A stretch of DNA of 64,000 nucleotides from Phytophthora quininea. Its lineage: Eukaryota > Oomycota > Peronosporomycetes > Peronosporales > Peronosporaceae. The DNA lies in assembly GCA_011947345.1 (NCBI GenBank), contig JAAVTG010000408.1, forward strand, positions 1 through 64,000, in the 5' to 3' direction. The position numbers were made by a program, and so were the translations under genes. Shown piece by piece: positions 46,140 through 57,406 of this stretch (positions are counted from its first letter, which is position 1; every line of letters starts with the position of its first letter). Below the pieces are notes generated by a model. That model saw only the letters and a list, made by a program, of their open reading frames with translations. It had not been told where the DNA came from and did not search any database.

Positions 46140-48662
46140 TCAATCGAGTCGGGGCCGCTTGCGCTCACTGGCACCTGAATCAGCGCTGCTGTCGAATTGT
46201 TCCATCAGAGTCTGGCGCTCTGACTGATACCGAAGCAGTTCCTTTTGGTGGCTAGCAAACCACGTGCGCGTCTTCGTGATGACCACATAGGCGTCCTGCC
46301 CTCTTCCTTCGGGCTCCAACTCGAAGGAAGCGTTGATTTGCTTCTCTCGCATCCACTTTGCCGCGTAATTTCGGGCATGCTTAATGCCGTTGAAAGAACG
46401 CACGCCGATCGTATTCATCGTTACGTCTGGTCCTCGTAAGAATGCTTGCACCCGAGCATTGTCTGCAAACTGCGCATTGGGCATTTCCCACGAGAATGGC
46501 TGCCCCAATGCTTGGAGTTGAAGACTCAGCCACTCAGTACGCAGAGCAGCAATGGACGACAGCACGGCAAACTTGTCATCGGCTGCATCAATGCCACTTA
46601 AGTGCTGAGAGAACGCCTCGACGACGGGATGTAGCAAGCTAGGATCTGCTCGCTTAAACCTGGCCGCAACAGAGTTAAAAGTGTTGCTGTATTCGCTACG
46701 AATGGCCCACTTCCAGAGTAAGCTGATCGACTTTGAGGAGCACAAGACCTTGTCACTCAGACAATTAGCTTTCTCTACAACAGCATTGAGCAATGCTTGT
46801 TGAGCAGCTCCTGGTTCCAGACCGTCCGCAAGTCTTAAGGTCATTTCAAAATCAGTGTTTGTAGGAGCTCGAGCGTAGAGTGAGAACCCCATGCCAGTGT
46901 CATCAACTGCGCCATTTAGCGAGTTCAGTACCGCTTGCCCAATCTCATTCCAATCGAACGTGCGTACGACCGAGACAATTGCGGGGATCAAAGCTTCTTT
47001 GTGTTCCTGTTGTTTCAACCGGCTGAAGAAGGTGGCGAAGAACAAGTTGACGAGCGATGAGTCGCCAGCGTCCACAAGCAATTCGCACAGCCCACGGCAT
47101 AATCCCACAGACACCGAATTGGTTTGATCCCACGAATACGTACTCTTCTCCTCTGCCAATTTCGTAGTCACTGTGTCCATGAACGTGCGAAGCGCTGCAG
47201 CGTTGACGGGCTTGTGAGCCTGTAGTGCGCCTGTAGCGGCGTCCACGTTGATGAATTTCAGCGCATTTTCAACAGCTTGCACTGCGGGCCAAGCGACGAT
47301 CGCGTATCTCGAGTACGTCGTGTCCCTCGTAGCGCCTTCATTTCCCAAGTATCCTTCAAAGGTGCTGTTTCCGTGAGCTTTCCACATATTCGAAAGCGAC
47401 TCGCGACCAGGATTAAGAAAGTTAAGCTTCACAGTATCTTCCGGGGTGTTTGTTGCTGGTCCCTATTAAACACCCCAATATTCAGCTTATTCTCCTTCGA
47501 GCGTCCATGGTTCTTCCCACTCATAGAAAACCAAGTGATACGTTCGTCGCGCCGGTCTTCTTCCCAGCTCCCAGTATCCCGGCCATCTTCCCAGTGGTGC
47601 ACTTTATGCGATAGCTGAGCGATGAAGAAGTGCAGCTTCTTGTCACCCGTGAGAATCGAGTTTGCTTCCTCCAGCGCTTGAAAGCGAGCTCGGTCGACGC
47701 CTTTGAGCGCTCCACAGCCTAAATCTTCTATACTTTTACCCGTATACTCGTGTGACAGCAGCAGCGCAAAGGAGTCATCTCCACTCAAACCGACTAATAG
47801 CTGCTGCCAGGTCTTCACTCAATGGCCTGCTAAGATCTTTGCGCAGATGACGCATCGTTGGCGGCAAGCAGACCGAGTAAACCAATACTAGGCGATATCC
47901 ACTGGTCACTGTCTCCAAAGCGTGTTCAGCGTCTGCATAATGCACTGCGTAGTGAGGAACGTACGCTGCCGTACCATCTTTCTTGCCAAAATCATGACGA
48001 TACTGCACGTCTTTGCCTCGATAGACCACCAGGTCTCCTCCTTCGTGCAGCGTCGGCAGTTGGATGACCAACGTCGCCACCATTCCGTCCTCCTTCTCTG
48101 TATCTTGGTGTTTGACGAAGTGACCGCCTTCTCCATAGACCAACAGCTTGTACAGCACACACTGCAGCGGGACGTCCTTGTAGCCTAACCTGTCTGCAAT
48201 GGTCGCACTCAGCTGCTTAATACCTTGCTGCCACAATGGATTTTTGACTTGCACTTGGTCTGGTTGCAGCTGCCAACTCTTGCGGACATTTTCGTCCATC
48301 AACGTGTCCAACTTCCGACCGAAAGGAGACTTGACACTCACTGCGATGAGTTTGTTAGCTGCGTCGTGTCCTAAGGGCAAGGATCGACCCCACTCCATTG
48401 ACGAATAGTCCAGGCATGGATGGTAATGTATCGGCCCTCCTCCGAAGGAATACTCGCCTGCATTCTCCTCCGCCCTTGATAGTAAGCTACTGACTTCGTT
48501 GCAGATGGCTCCCACTGGACTGAGCACTGTATCGGGGTCTCCTACGCCGCCGAAAGGCCACTTGCCATCGGAGAAGATCTCTTCGGCGTCTGGGACTTCG
48601 TCACCGCGCTCGTCGTCGCTGCCGTAGCCGTAGTTGCGGCGGCCTCGACCGTACCAGGGCAT
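46140..48662 (-). CDS. 2OG-Fe(II) oxygenase-like large protein with intact iron ligands
   Basis: Best-preserved member of the family. Start MPWYGRGRRNYGYGSDDERG. GEYSFGGGPIHYHPCLDYSS replaces the usual LP-I-PGL block. Core: LYKLLVYGEGGHFVKHQDTE (H-x-D), GMVATLVIQLPTLHEGGDLV, VPHYAVHYADAEHALETVTS (distal His) and GYRLVLVYSVCLPP (Arg). Two single-base breaks (near 47790 and at ccc 47461-47463) separate the core, a short middle block (DDSFALLLSHEYTGKSIEDL) and an intact 430-codon C-terminal part (LLWKWAIRSEYSNTFNSVAA, QPFSWEMPNAQFADNARVQA) ending SERKRPRLD, a possible nuclear signal. A dioxygenase of unknown substrate, probably acting on a protein or nucleic acid (inference). Confidence 0.7.
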
Positions 48663-48822
48663 CGTTTGCTGTGGATACTGCTATTTTTCAACGTGGTTTT
48701 CTACCAATCAAATCGATTGGCGCCAAATATTTTGAAAGTGCTTGGGGACTCGTACGGATCCTTTGATGGCACATCAGTTGCATTCGACTCCGTCGTCGAG
48801 CTAGCATGCAGCATGAGTACAA

Positions 48823-48846
48823 CCCGTCTAGCTCAGTCGGTAGAGG
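48823..48846 (+). other. tRNA-Lys-like 5' half (A box), possible SINE head
   Basis: CCCGTCTAGCTCAGTCGG followed by TAGAG matches the 5' half of eukaryotic tRNA-Lys, including the D arm and an RNA polymerase III A box. The downstream sequence does not form an anticodon arm or T arm and lacks a clear B box, so it is not a tRNA gene. A tRNA-derived SINE fragment is the most likely explanation. No target duplication was found. Confidence 0.45.
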
Positions 48847-49091
48847 ATGCAGGAATTGACGCTGTTGGTCTCCTCAACGGGACCGCGGCAACGCAGCGAT
48901 TCCTCAACATCGTTGACAGTTGATGTTTTCATGCTGAGAACCGGGCACGAATGCTAACATTTTGCAATGGGCAAGTCGTGAATGAATGTTAGCGAACATG
49001 CATTCCAGACGACCCCATCCTGGAGGACAAGCTCGCGAGGTCAGCCCACAGTTATCATTTTCCCTTTTGCGATCTTCCTGTGCTGTCGACA

Positions 49092-50599
49092 ATGGGACGT
49101 GTCAACGAGAAGACCGAACTTCTTCCTGCTGTCCAAGCCATCAATGGGTCCACAAGCAACAAACTCAAGATCAAGAGGGTTTGATACTCTCTTCTATCCT
49201 GGCGGCGGTGGTGGTGGTTGGTGCTGGGCTTTGGTGGGCATTCTTCAACGACTACAAGACTGAGCAATACATCTGCGGTAATACCAAGAACGAGGCCGGA
49301 TACATCCATCTCCCTAATAAGGTCGACGACCACTACTTCTACTGGTTCTTCGAGGCGCAGCACTACGCGAACACAGCGCCGTTGGTTATTTGGCTAACGG
49401 GAGGACCTGGTGGGTCGAGTCTATTGGCGCTGTTCAACGAGAACGGACCGTGCCGCATTCAGGACGACCTCACCACCAAGGCCCACCCACACTCGTGGAC
49501 GAATGGAGCGAACATGATTTGGCTCGACCAACCGACCGGCGTCGGATTCTCGTACAGCTCCGGTGGAGACCGCGACTTCAACGAGACGAATGTGGGCGAG
49601 AACTTGTACTGGTTCTTGCTGGGCTTCCTCGACAAGCACCCAGAGTTCGATGGACGCGCGTTCTTCCTGACGGGGAGAGCTATGCTGGACATTACGTTCC
49701 TGGCGCAGCTCACTACATTTGGGAGCAGAACAAGGTCAAGCCTGCCAAAGCGAAGCACATCAACCTGCAGGGCATTGCAATCGGTAACGGGTGGACAGAC
49801 CCCGTCCTACAGGTATGAACTTCGCTTTGTAGTGCTTGGTTAGCATTCTCATATTCACTTCTTCCTTCAGTTCCTGCATACTTCGGACATGCTCGACAAC
49901 TCGTACAACATCACACTACTGAACGACACTGCGGCCGCGGAATTCAGAGCCAACTCAGCAACGTGCGCAAACTTGACGCGAGTGTGTCAGGACACTTCAA
50001 CCGAAGAAGGTTGTGCTGGACCGGACTCCTTTTGCAGCGATAACGTGATCCTTCCTTTGTTCGCCAACTTCACCGGACGGAACCCGTACGACATCCGGGA
50101 ACACTGCGACTGGGTGGACTTTGGCTTCTGTCACGGAGTCCCATTGATCGAGGGATATTTGAAACAGGACCACGTCAAGGAGTACTTGGGCGTGGATCGG
50201 GAGTGGGTCGGTGGCAGCGATCAAGTGGGAGAAGACTTCATCATCGACTACTCGCAGGGTTTTGACAGCTACGTGGCCGACCTGCTCAACGACGGCATTC
50301 GCGTGCTTCTCTACGTCGGTGACGCCGATACGCTGTGCAATTACGCTGGCAATAAGGCGTGGATCGACGCGCTGGAATGGAAGTACCAGAGCGATTTCAA
50401 CGCAGCGGAGGAACACTCGCTTTTAACTCGCGACCCGCTCGACCCGGAGGCTGCTTTAACGGAGTCTGGGGTCGTGAGGTTCTACGACAGCCTGGCACTT
50501 GTGCGCATTTTCAACGCTGGCCACATGGTGCCGACCCACCAGCCCGCAGCTTCGTTGGATCTCATCGACAAGTTCTTCAAGAATGAAGCGCTTGCGTAA
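49092..50599 (+). CDS. serine carboxypeptidase (S10), membrane-anchored, with one intron
   Basis: Start MGRVNEKTELLPAVQ (E-x-x-x-L-L), nearly the same cytosolic tail as the gene at 52464-53969. A break at ggg 49177-49179 precedes the anchor (SSILAAVVVVGAGLWWAFF). Then [20 protein letters not shown] and WLTGGPGGSS follow. A second break at gggg 49672-49675 falls inside the nucleophile motif; one more G gives GESYAGHYVPGAAHY. Exon 1 ends at 49812 (DPVLQ), the intron is 49813-49870 (58 bp), and exon 2 is 49871-50599. Asp lies in VGDADTLCNYAGN and His in AGHMVPTHQP (Thr-His where Met-Asp is usual). Cys-rich insertion present. Probably functional if the two short runs are errors. Confidence 0.75.
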
Positions 50600-50754
50600 G
50601 GTGGCATCTAGCATAACGAACGAAATGAAAGTGTGCAAGGTCTTCACCACTTTGATGTGCAATCCCCTGTTGCTGTTGAAACACTCATCAAGGCGCTTCA
50701 CCATCCGATCGGCATTCATCAACTCACCGCGGCAGACCGAGACCGAAGATCTAG

Positions 50755-52296
50755 ATGGCGAAGAACGAGCACACTCCACTGGTAGCGCAGCCACTGAACG
50801 GCAGTACTAACGCGGTCACGACCAGCGGCAAGAAATCGTTCCTGCTGAAGTTTGTGTTTGGTAGCGCGTTGCTCGTCCTGGCGTTGTGGCTGATTCAAGA
50901 CCACGGACATTCCGCAGCGAATACTTCGACCGGGGGATCGTTTGTCTGCGGTGTCACCAACAACACTGCCGGGTACATCAGGCTCGCCAATAAGGCAGAC
51001 GACCATTACTTCTACTGGTTCTTTGAGTCTCGCAGCAGCCCCGACACGGACCCACTGGTGTTGTGGCTGACCGGCGGACCTGGAGCTTCCAGCTTGTTCG
51101 CCTTGTTGACGGAGAATGGGCCTTGCGCCGTCAACGCTGATTTGTCTACCACGTTCAATCCGTACTCGTGGAACACCAACGCCAACATGATCTGGCTGGA
51201 CCAACCGACTGGGGTGGGCTTCTCGTTCGGCTCCCCTGCAGACAAGGACTACAACGAAACCAACGTTGGAGAGAATATCTACTGGTTCTTGCGAGGCTTC
51301 TTGGAGCGACACCCTCAGTTCGAAGGTCGAGAGTTCTTCATCACGGGGAGAGTTACGGAGGACACTACGTCCCCGCGGCAGGCCACTACATTTGGAAGAC
51401 AAACAAGGAAAATAATGGGAGCGGCGAAGTACCGAAGATCAATCTGAAAGGCATCGCGATAGGCAACGGACTCACCAACCCAGTCATCCAGGTAGGGCTT
51501 GCAATAAGCTTGGAGTTGGGTGGCGAGGAACTAACTTGTTACTTTTTTGCAGTACGCTTACTACCAGGATATGAACCACAATCGATACAACATTTCGATG
51601 CTGACAGAAGTAGAGGAGCAGCAGATGAAGCTCGACAGCGTTGAGTGCATCGACTTGACCCAAGAATGTCAAATGGCACCTCGTAACGGGTCCATTTGCA
51701 CGATGGCGCAGCAATGTTGGAACGACAAGCTGGTGGGTCCCTTCATGAAGGCTAACCGCAACGGCTACGACATTCGAGAATTCTGCAACAACAGCGACCC
51801 GACTGCAGCTTGCGGCGAGAACCCAGCGATCCACGAGTATCTGAACTCGGAGGTTGTGCGGAAGTACCTGAACGTCGACTCTCGCTACCCAGTGTGGACC
51901 GAAGTCAACAGCGAGGTGGAATCTACTTTCACCGCGGACGGGGACTGGTCCATGCCATTCCACCAGTTCGTTGCAGACTTGGTCAACGACGAGCTGCGCG
52001 TGTTGGTGTACGCCGGCGACGCTGATTTGATGTGCAATTGGGTCGGCAATCGAGCGTGGTCGTTGGCTTTGGACTGGAAGGGCAAGGACGGCTTCAACGC
52101 TGCCAACGAGCGAGCTTTCATCGCGCACGACCCGTTGCTCCCAAACGCAAGCGAGGACATTGTTGGAGGCGAGGTGCGTTCCTACGAGAATTTCGCCTTC
52201 GTGCGGGTATACGATGCCGGTCACATGGTGCCGATGAACCAACCGGTCATCGCATTAGACCTCATCAATAAGTTCTTCGCCGGCAGCGACTACTAG
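50755..52296 (+). CDS. serine carboxypeptidase (S10), membrane-anchored, with one intron
   Basis: Start MAKNEHTPLVAQ (E-x-x-x-L-V), anchor FLLKFVFGSALLVLALWLIQ. Oxyanion [23 protein letters not shown]. The nucleophile motif is shifted by gggg 51345-51348; with one more G it reads [15 protein letters not shown]. Exon 1 ends at 51491 (PVIQ), the intron is 51492-51552 (61 bp), and exon 2 starts YAYYQDMNHNRYNISM. Catalytic Asp in AGDADLMCNWVGN, His in AGHMVPMNQP (Asn replaces the usual Asp three residues from the motif end). It lies 155 bp downstream of the previous carboxypeptidase in the same direction, suggesting tandem duplication. Confidence 0.8.
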
Positions 52297-52463
52297 GCGG
52301 AGCGCGTCAAGACGTGCGGGCAATTTTGATGAGCTTTTTAAATGATCTTGCCTGGGCACTTTAGCATGCTGCCAAACAAAACCGAAGCCAGGAGTTCGAC
52401 GGGAAAAGCGCAAGTGTGTTAAACAAACTAAGACACTGACTGCTCCCGCATTGTTATTGCTGT

Positions 52464-53969
52464 CTAGAGCGTCTCGTTCTTCAGGAACTGGTTAATCATC
52501 TTGAGAGCGACGCGGGGCTGGTCCATTGCGGCCATGTGGCCTGCATTGTGTACGCGCACGAACGTCAAAAGCCCGTCGTGGGTCCACACGGATCCGACCG
52601 CTGAGTCATCAAACTCGTCCACCATCAAGTAGTGACTCTCGACCGCCTCAAACTCCTGTTTGTGAGGCCACTCGAGCTTCTTCATCCACGCCAGACCGCC
52701 GTACCAATTGCACACCAAGTCTGCGTCGCCGTGGTAGATCAGCACACGCACAGAGCCGTCGCTTAGGACCGCAGCGACGTCCTGCTCGAAGGTCTTCATT
52801 AAGTCTGCGTCAAAATTGGCTTCTACTTCGCTCGAGACCGACTGCCACGGCGCTGGATGCACCTCAGACACGTTCAGGTACGTGCGCATTGCGTCGGAAT
52901 TGAGGAACTTCGTAATGCGCGGCACCAAGTCGTCGTAGCAATTGATCGGGTCCAGCTCCGTGCACTCCTGGCGGATGTCCATCATGTTGCGGCCGGCAGC
53001 AAAGTACGCCCCCATCACATTGAACTCGCAAAAGTTCCCGGCATCGCTACACACGCTCGCGTTGGTCTGGCACTGTTTCACTAGAGCTGTGCACTGCTTC
53101 TCCGCAACCTTGGCCTTGGCAAGTGTATCATCGTCCATGAGTTTGATGCCGTACGCGTTCTTGACCATGTCCAAACCGTGTTCGCTCTATCAACAGCACA
53201 TTAGAATCACACTCACAGAATATCGACCAAAACCCGATGTCTTTACCTGCACGACAGTGTTGACCAGTCCATTGCCGATGGCAATCCCGTGCAGGTTCAT
53301 TCTCGTCGAGTTTGTGGCCTTGTTCTCCCTCCAGATCTTGTGCGCTGCAGCGGGTACGTAATGACCGGCATAGCTCTCCCCGGTAATAAACAGCGGTCTG
53401 CCTTCGAACTGCGGGTGCTTGTCCAAGAAGCCCGTCAAGAACGCGTAGATGTTGTCCTGCACATCTCCTTCGTTATGGTCTGCATCTGCTTCAACTCCGT
53501 AGGAATACCCGACATTGGTCGGCTGGTCCAGCCAGACCACATTGGCTTCCGAGTTCCACGAGTAAGGGTTCATCTTGGTCGTCAGGTCCTTCTTGACAGA
53601 GCACGGTCCATTCTCGCTCAGTAGCGTGAAGAGACTGGAACACCCAGGCCCACCACTGAGCCACAGCACCAACGGGTCGGTGGCAGGAGTGTGTCTGGAC
53701 TCGAACAGCCAGTAGAAGTAGTAGTCGTCCAGCTTGTTGGAGAGTTTGATGTAGCCTGCCTCATTACGGCTGCCGTCGCATTCGAGGGCCCCAGCGCGGT
53801 GCTTGTGGTGGTGGAAAAGCACCAGCCACACGCCCGTCCCCACCAGCGCAAGCGCCGCTACAACAGCAGAGAACAGCAGACATCGCTTGATCCGGAGCTT
53901 GTTGCTGGCCGAGCCGTAGATCGCCTGCACGGCAGGCAGCAAGCGGGTCTTCTCATTCACGCGAGCCAT
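52464..53969 (-). CDS. serine carboxypeptidase (S10), membrane-anchored, intact, one intron
   Basis: Exons 53969-53247 and 53186-52464, with a 60-bp intron (GTAAAG..TAG) at the same site as in the two preceding paralogues (after VVQ); 481 residues, no frame break. Start MARVNEKTRLLPAVQ (E-x-x-x-L-L), anchor CLLFSAVVAALALVGTGVWL. WLSGGPGCSS keeps the classical Cys. Ser in [17 protein letters not shown], Asp in HGDADLVCNWYGG. The His motif reads AGHMAAMDQP instead of GHMVP-DQP, so His is kept but the two following residues changed. A small Mutator-like element sits 20 bp upstream of the start codon and may affect its promoter. Confidence 0.9.
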
Positions 53970-53989
53970 TTTGCGAAAACAAGATTTTT

Positions 53990-54666
53990 GGGCTTTTGCG
54001 AAAAGCGGAGGCTTTCACAAGTTTCTTGCAGTTTACAACGTTCATTGCTCAAAGCGGAGGTCGACTAACTTCGATTGCAAAACGAGAGATATGACAAGAA
54101 GTTCGTGACGAATCTGAGTTGAGGTGAGCTTGGCAACTCGACCACACTGATTGTTTTCCAACTGACATTTGCCAATGACGTAGCCAGTCTGTCCCTCGCT
54201 TTTAGTACGATGTGCCGTCACCTTGAATCTACACTCGTCTCCGCCTTCGCACTTATACGTTAGGAACGCACCGCCGTGTTTTCCTGGGTCCAACCGGACG
54301 GTCATGCCATTGGTGGCAGCTTACACACGCATCGCCGCAGTACACTCTTTCTGAGAAGGAAAGCACAAGCCTTTCTCGATGGTTGCTCTCTGCGCGACTG
54401 GGTTTCCTCTTGGGCGCCATGTCCTGCTGCTATCGGCGACGTCGGTGGCGATGGAGAAGGTGAAGCCATCCCTGAAACCGGACCTCGCAATCGGAAGTGA
54501 GTCTGCACGCTGCAGAGTAACAGCAACTAAGAATAGAGGCTTTCCGTCGGTGAAAGTTGACAGCATTCTCGTTTTGCAATCGAAGTTCGGCGACCTCCGC
54601 TTTGAGCAATGAAAGTTGTAAACTGTAAGAAACTTGTGAAAGCCTCCGCTTTTCGCAAAAAAACAC
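53990..54666 (-). mobile_element. short Mutator-like element with about 110-bp terminal inverted repeats
   Basis: Left arm 53990-54092 and right arm about 54555-54666 are inverted copies: TTTTGCGAAAAGCGGAGGCT, then TCACAAGTTTCTT, TTCATTGCTCAAAGCGGAGG and CTTCGATTGCAAAACGAGA appear in both. Candidate 9-bp target duplication AAGATTTTT (53981-53989) and AATATTTTT (54667-54675), one mismatch. The interior codes on the minus strand for a remnant zinc-finger-like MULE N-terminus: MTVRLDPGKHGG, KCEGGDECRFKVTAHRTK and GKCQLENNQCGRVAKLTS. It cannot move by itself; a deletion derivative of a Mutator-like transposon. Confidence 0.7.
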
Positions 54667-54774
54667 AATATTTTTAAGTCGACTATCAAAAATTTGTATG
54701 ATTAGGGATTTCAATATTGCAAAAACAATATTATAAATCCAAGGTTTTTGCGCACACCGTCCCCCGGATAACCT

Positions 54775-55300
54775 TCAAGCTGTAGCCGCGACGTTGTCCA
54801 ACCCATCGATCCGCTTAGGAACAATGACCTCCTCGATAAAGTTTGACGCACCGGCCCCGATCCGCCCGCAAATGCACAACATCGTTGGCGTTGAAGAGTT
54901 GACATCGCTATCGCTGTCGTACGCAAACCCTTCGTACCAAACTTCAGGTACCTCAAATTTCACTTTCACATTTTGGGTTGTTTCTTGTGCAGCAAAAGTT
55001 GTAACCTCTTTTCTCCATGTCGATGTTCGTGTGTGGGACTAAGCCATCACAAACTCGAGCACCAACAGCGTCCACAACGGGATGGTCATCATCTCCAGGA
55101 ATTGCTAGAATACAAGCCTCTCCAATTGTATTTTCGCAGTCCGGAATAATTTTGTCTTGTGTGGTGTTCCGCAGCTCAGCAAGAAAAGCTGCGGATACAG
55201 ATGACTGCATTCCGAAGATCAGGATGACTGTCGATATGGCAGGAGGCTGTGAGAACCGCGAGCGACGCCTTCGTTTTATTCGGCCAACTCCAGCTGTCGG
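54775..55300 (-). CDS. putative secreted cysteine-containing protein, unrecognised, one frameshift
   Basis: Minus-strand reading with a hydrophobic, signal-peptide-like segment (ISTVILIFGMQSSVSAAFLA), then NTTQDKIIPDCENTIGEACI, DAVGARVCDGLVPHTNIDME and YNFCCTRNNP. After a one-base slip near 54975 it continues as VKVKFEVPEVWYEGFAYDSD, MLCICGRIGAGASNFIEEVI and DGLDNVAATA. No ATG lies directly before the hydrophobic part; a TTCTCACAG acceptor just upstream could bring in a first exon, so the start is open. About eight Cys suggest disulfides. No family recognised, and I make no functional claim. Confidence 0.4.
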
Positions 55301-55330
55301 AGTTCGGTCGTGCCGGCAGGTAAGTTCCAC

Positions 55331-56606
55331 ATCTTATGCGGCACGGAAGTTCACACGCTATCGGTTGCGAAGCGAAACTTGCCTGACGGTAGTTCCTGAA
55401 ACACGAATGTCGCGAAGCGGATGGTCCTGCGGATCACCGGTGGCAAGGTGGTGCCGCCGCGTTCTGCCGTACGAATGCACTTGCGAAGTTCCTCTGATCG
55501 GTGGTTAGAATGTGCTTACCACGCTTTGCATCTCCTCGTGGCGTTAATTCGGCCGACAATGGCGCGACTGCGCGTAGGGTGTCAGCCAGCACTCAAGTAA
55601 TTGCGTTGAGAGCGTCTGTGTGTGAAGATGGCGCTACTCGTTGGTGCCGGTGCTAGCTGTTGAGTACTGTGTGCGCGGGGAGCGCGATGAGGTGGCCCTG
55701 ATCGCTGCTCTGAGCTTTCAGTCTTAAGCCGGGTGATCATGTCTTCAACGCGCTGTAGGCGGTCTCGAACTTGAAACGTGTCATCATGACCACCCCGCCT
55801 AAACAGGAATCGCTGCTAGTCGATAGCGCTTGCCCGGTCCCGAAAGCTCTGGTCTGCAAAATCGCGAAAGTTAATGTGGGTACGTGTGGCTCCTCACATG
55901 CGTGTTCATCATGCAGGCTTTATGAGCCGCGCCCAAGACGATCAACCGGAATCCTTGAAAAACATTTTTGTTTTACAGTCTTTCTTCACCAGGTGGTGAT
56001 GGAATTTGCAGCCATCCCTACCCTATAACCCTAATCCGCTGACGTCAGAATCAGGTCGGTCGCGTGACAAGTCGAAGTTGGCTCGGCGCAGGAATGCTCG
56101 GCTGATAATAATAAAGCTGCTGCTGCTGCAGGCAAGACTGGTAGCGATTCCTTGCTGGTGTATTGTAAACGAGCAGGTTTCTCTCTCTAAACACTCAGTG
56201 ATAGCGCTCGCTCATGCGAGTTCTTGGTGGCTGCTGTGCATCCTGCACGGTGCAGGTTCTAGGAACTCGCGCGCCGCGATGAGTCTCCACTTGTCTGGAT
56301 GGCCTTCATCGCACAAGCAACATGCATACCTCCTGTCAGCAGCCAACGCTCGCGCCATGTCCGCCGTGCAGCCTCGTCAACTTTGGTCCGACAGACACGT
56401 AGAGACCGGTCCTCGAGCAACAGCGATCGGCAAAGATACTTACCTTGCATACTCCGCGCGGTGTTCGATATTTTGGCCGTGACGCGCCCATTCGGGATTG
56501 CTGGCCCTCGAATCGCAAGCCCGGCGGCTGCGCTCCTGATTTTCCCGGGCCATTCCTCGATCGACCGCGCAGAGCTCACGTCGTAGCTTTCAAGTCTTCC
56601 TCCATC
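55331..56606. other. no gene recognised
   Basis: No convincing coding frame on either strand. It contains a perfect splice-donor-like sequence on the minus strand (CAAGGTAAGTATC near 56440) and a short telomere-like CCCTATAACCCTAA stretch near 56022, neither supported as a feature. The right end is the promoter side of the anchor-only gene. Confidence 0.4.
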
Positions 56607-57100
56607 ATGGCCAACGAGAACACGCCGCTGCTCGCCTCGGACGCGCTCAAGCGCAAGCGCATCATCAGCATCACCGGGGCCGTGGTGGTGCTCGCCGCCA
56701 TCGCCGTCGTGCTGTGGCTCACGCTCAGCGGCCACAGCTCCAAGAGCTCCGAGGTGGCGGTGCAGGCCACGCCCGAGCCCACGGCCGCCCCCGCTCTGCG
56801 AACGGAGGCCCCCACTGAAGCGCCGACGGAGGCTCCTACCACTGAGCCGCCGACGGACGCCCCCGCCCGCCCGCTGACCCGCAGCCTGCTGTGGAACCCG
56901 TGCCGGCCGCGGTGCCGGAGCCGCAGCCAGCCCCTGAACAGGCCCAGCCTCAGCCGGCGCAGCCTGCGGCCGCTGCCGATCCTCAACCGGCGCCGGCTGA
57001 CGCTGCTCCTGCTCAGCCGGCGGACGCCGCTCCAGTCCAACCGGCTGAAGCTGCCCCGGCGCAGCCTGCTGATGCCGCCCAGCCTGTGGACAATCAGTAG
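56607..57100 (+). CDS. type II membrane protein: carboxypeptidase-like anchor with Pro/Ala-rich stalk, no catalytic domain
   Basis: MANENTPLLASDALKRKR gives the same E-x-x-x-L-L signal and basic stop as the carboxypeptidases, followed by a membrane segment (SITGAVVVLAAIAVVLWLTL). Instead of a protease domain there is a Thr/Pro/Ala/Glu repeat region (EAPTEAPTEAPTTEPP). After a one-base slip near 56865 in a C-rich run it continues with repeats such as PADAAPAQPADAAPVQPAEA, ending QPVDNQ. Total about 164 residues if corrected. It resembles a mucin-like surface stalk (inference). It lies inside the carboxypeptidase cluster and probably arose from one by loss or exchange of the catalytic part. Confidence 0.65.
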
Positions 57101-57406
57101 AGAGAGCGAACGTGACTTGTCGTGAACCAACTAGCGGCCTGATTATAAGGGACCCCCAAATGCCATTTTTGCCGTTGCTTTCGTGTGTTCTTCCGTCGTT
57201 GCTGGCTGACACGAGGTCCCGGACTGGTTTGACGCCGCCGATCCTGAAGATTTGCGAAGCCACTCGTGCGTGTTGCACCCAAGCAGAAGATCACTCCGGA
57301 TCGAGAGATGCAGCTCGAATCCGAATCCAGACACGCACTGCGACACGATGGGGACCTCTCGCTGACAGGCCCCGCCTGGTCGCCTCCTCAGCCACTTCGC
57401 GATTAG

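Noticed and set aside
56015..56040. Short telomere-like text CCCTATAACCCTAA.
   Set aside because: Only two imperfect units; not enough for an interstitial telomeric repeat.
56430..56560. ATACTTACCT on the plus strand, identical to the 5' end of U1 snRNA, followed by an Sm-like ATATTTTGG.
   Set aside because: The Sm-like site is only about 40 bases downstream, and stem-loops I and II of U1 are not recognisable. The reverse complement is simply a perfect splice donor (CAAGGTAAGTAT), which pairs with U1 by definition.
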